The notes beneath the pieces were generated by a model. It saw only the letters and a list, made by a program, of their open reading frames with translations. It did not search any database and was not told the origin of the DNA. A stretch of DNA of 50,350 bases from Clavibacter sepedonicus. GTDB taxonomy: Bacteria > Actinomycetota > Actinomycetes > Actinomycetales > Microbacteriaceae. Numbering within the stretch: position 1 is the stretch's first letter; each line of letters begins with the position of its first letter. The translations under genes were made by a program, and so were the position numbers. Positions 50,201-50,350 of this stretch are shown here, piece by piece. The stretch covers positions 1-50,350 of the forward strand of contig NC_010399.1 in the NCBI RefSeq assembly GCF_000069225.1, written 5' to 3'.

Positions 50201-50350
50201 TTGGCAAACGCCTCGAGCGAGCCGACGCTGCCCGGGTTGGAGGCGTCGAGCGCGCCCGACGCGGGGGAGGACGTACGGACGTCGTGGTCGCTGCCGGTGC
50301 CGGCTGGTGCGTACGCCCGGGTGCCGGTGTGGACGTCGCCGGCGGCGTGG
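50201..50350 (+). CDS. 5' part of the putative replication initiator gene, continuing at position 1
   Basis: If the molecule is circular, the frame of the gene at 1-1440 is open back to a TAA-type stop near 50066. The first conventional in-frame start candidate is TTG at 50201, preceded by a weak AGG-like element; a GTG further in is also possible. The residues just before the position-1 methionine (S-P-A-A-W) are repeated in the decayed copy near 28720, so this stretch was translated in the ancestor. The exact start is uncertain. Confidence 0.5.
   Translation, partial: MANASSEPTLPGLEASSAPDAGEDVRTSWSLPVPAGAYARVPVWTSPAAW

Overview
The window reads as a complete circular plasmid of a high-GC actinobacterium, most likely a Clavibacter plant pathogen. 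Three things point there. A secreted cellulase has the CelA layout (GH5, cellulose-binding module, expansin). There are Pat-1/Chp-type secreted serine proteases. Two near-identical IS481-family elements look like IS1121. From memory, the 50,350-base length and this content match plasmid pCS1 of Clavibacter sepedonicus; I could not check that here. Circularity has its own support: the first gene stays open upstream across the window ends, and a decayed second copy of it inside the plasmid (28690-29096) is collinear across the same junction.

Layout. (1) Positions 50201-50350 and 1-2712: a putative replication initiator, then an exceptional set of palindromes (likely origin or control region) and a replication-relaxation-type gene. 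(2) 3139-4941: a HicA/HicB toxin-antitoxin pair and a ParA/ribbon-helix-helix partition operon. (3) 5027-17651: conjugation module with a VirD4-like coupling protein, MinD-like ATPase, VirB2-, VirB8- and VirB6-like membrane proteins, an SCO6880-type protein, a VirB4-like ATPase, a VirB1-like wall hydrolase and a membrane-anchored DUF1524 nuclease. No relaxase was recognised. (4) 17673-30261: accessory island with two IS copies, a methyltransferase-like gene, secreted proteases (one intact, two frameshifted), two secreted cysteine proteins, and fragments of replication, conjugation and resolvase genes. (5) 30721-34934: addiction cluster holding a BrnT-like/RHH pair, a HicB-like orphan, a HigB-HigA-SecB-like toxin-antitoxin-chaperone set and a VbhA-Fic pair with a frameshift in Fic. 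(6) 35277-41969: a probable early-entry region with a ParB-like protein, an ArdC-like antirestriction protein, a small CxxC peptide, SSB and a second DUF1524 nuclease. (7) 43174-45460: celA with its promoter and terminator. (8) 45698-50141: MerR regulator, an intact DUF3800/serine-resolvase module, small genes and a leader upstream of rep.

The least explained signal is noncoding. A 12-base near-palindrome (consensus GCCGCTNCGCGG) occurs four times at an exact 31-base period at 35279-35383. It occurs once more in each of three other noncoding blocks: before ardC, before the small peptide/ssb genes, and between the replication-relaxation gene and hicA. The parB-like and ardC genes also share a diverged copy of a leader of about 270 bases. 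This looks like a shared control system for genes needed soon after plasmid entry, and is the main candidate for something undescribed.

The region from 17.6 to 30 kb shows active decay: frameshifts, an IS in a resolvase gene, and a GCCC repeat that puts a protease signal peptide out of frame. The replication, transfer, maintenance and celA genes are largely intact.
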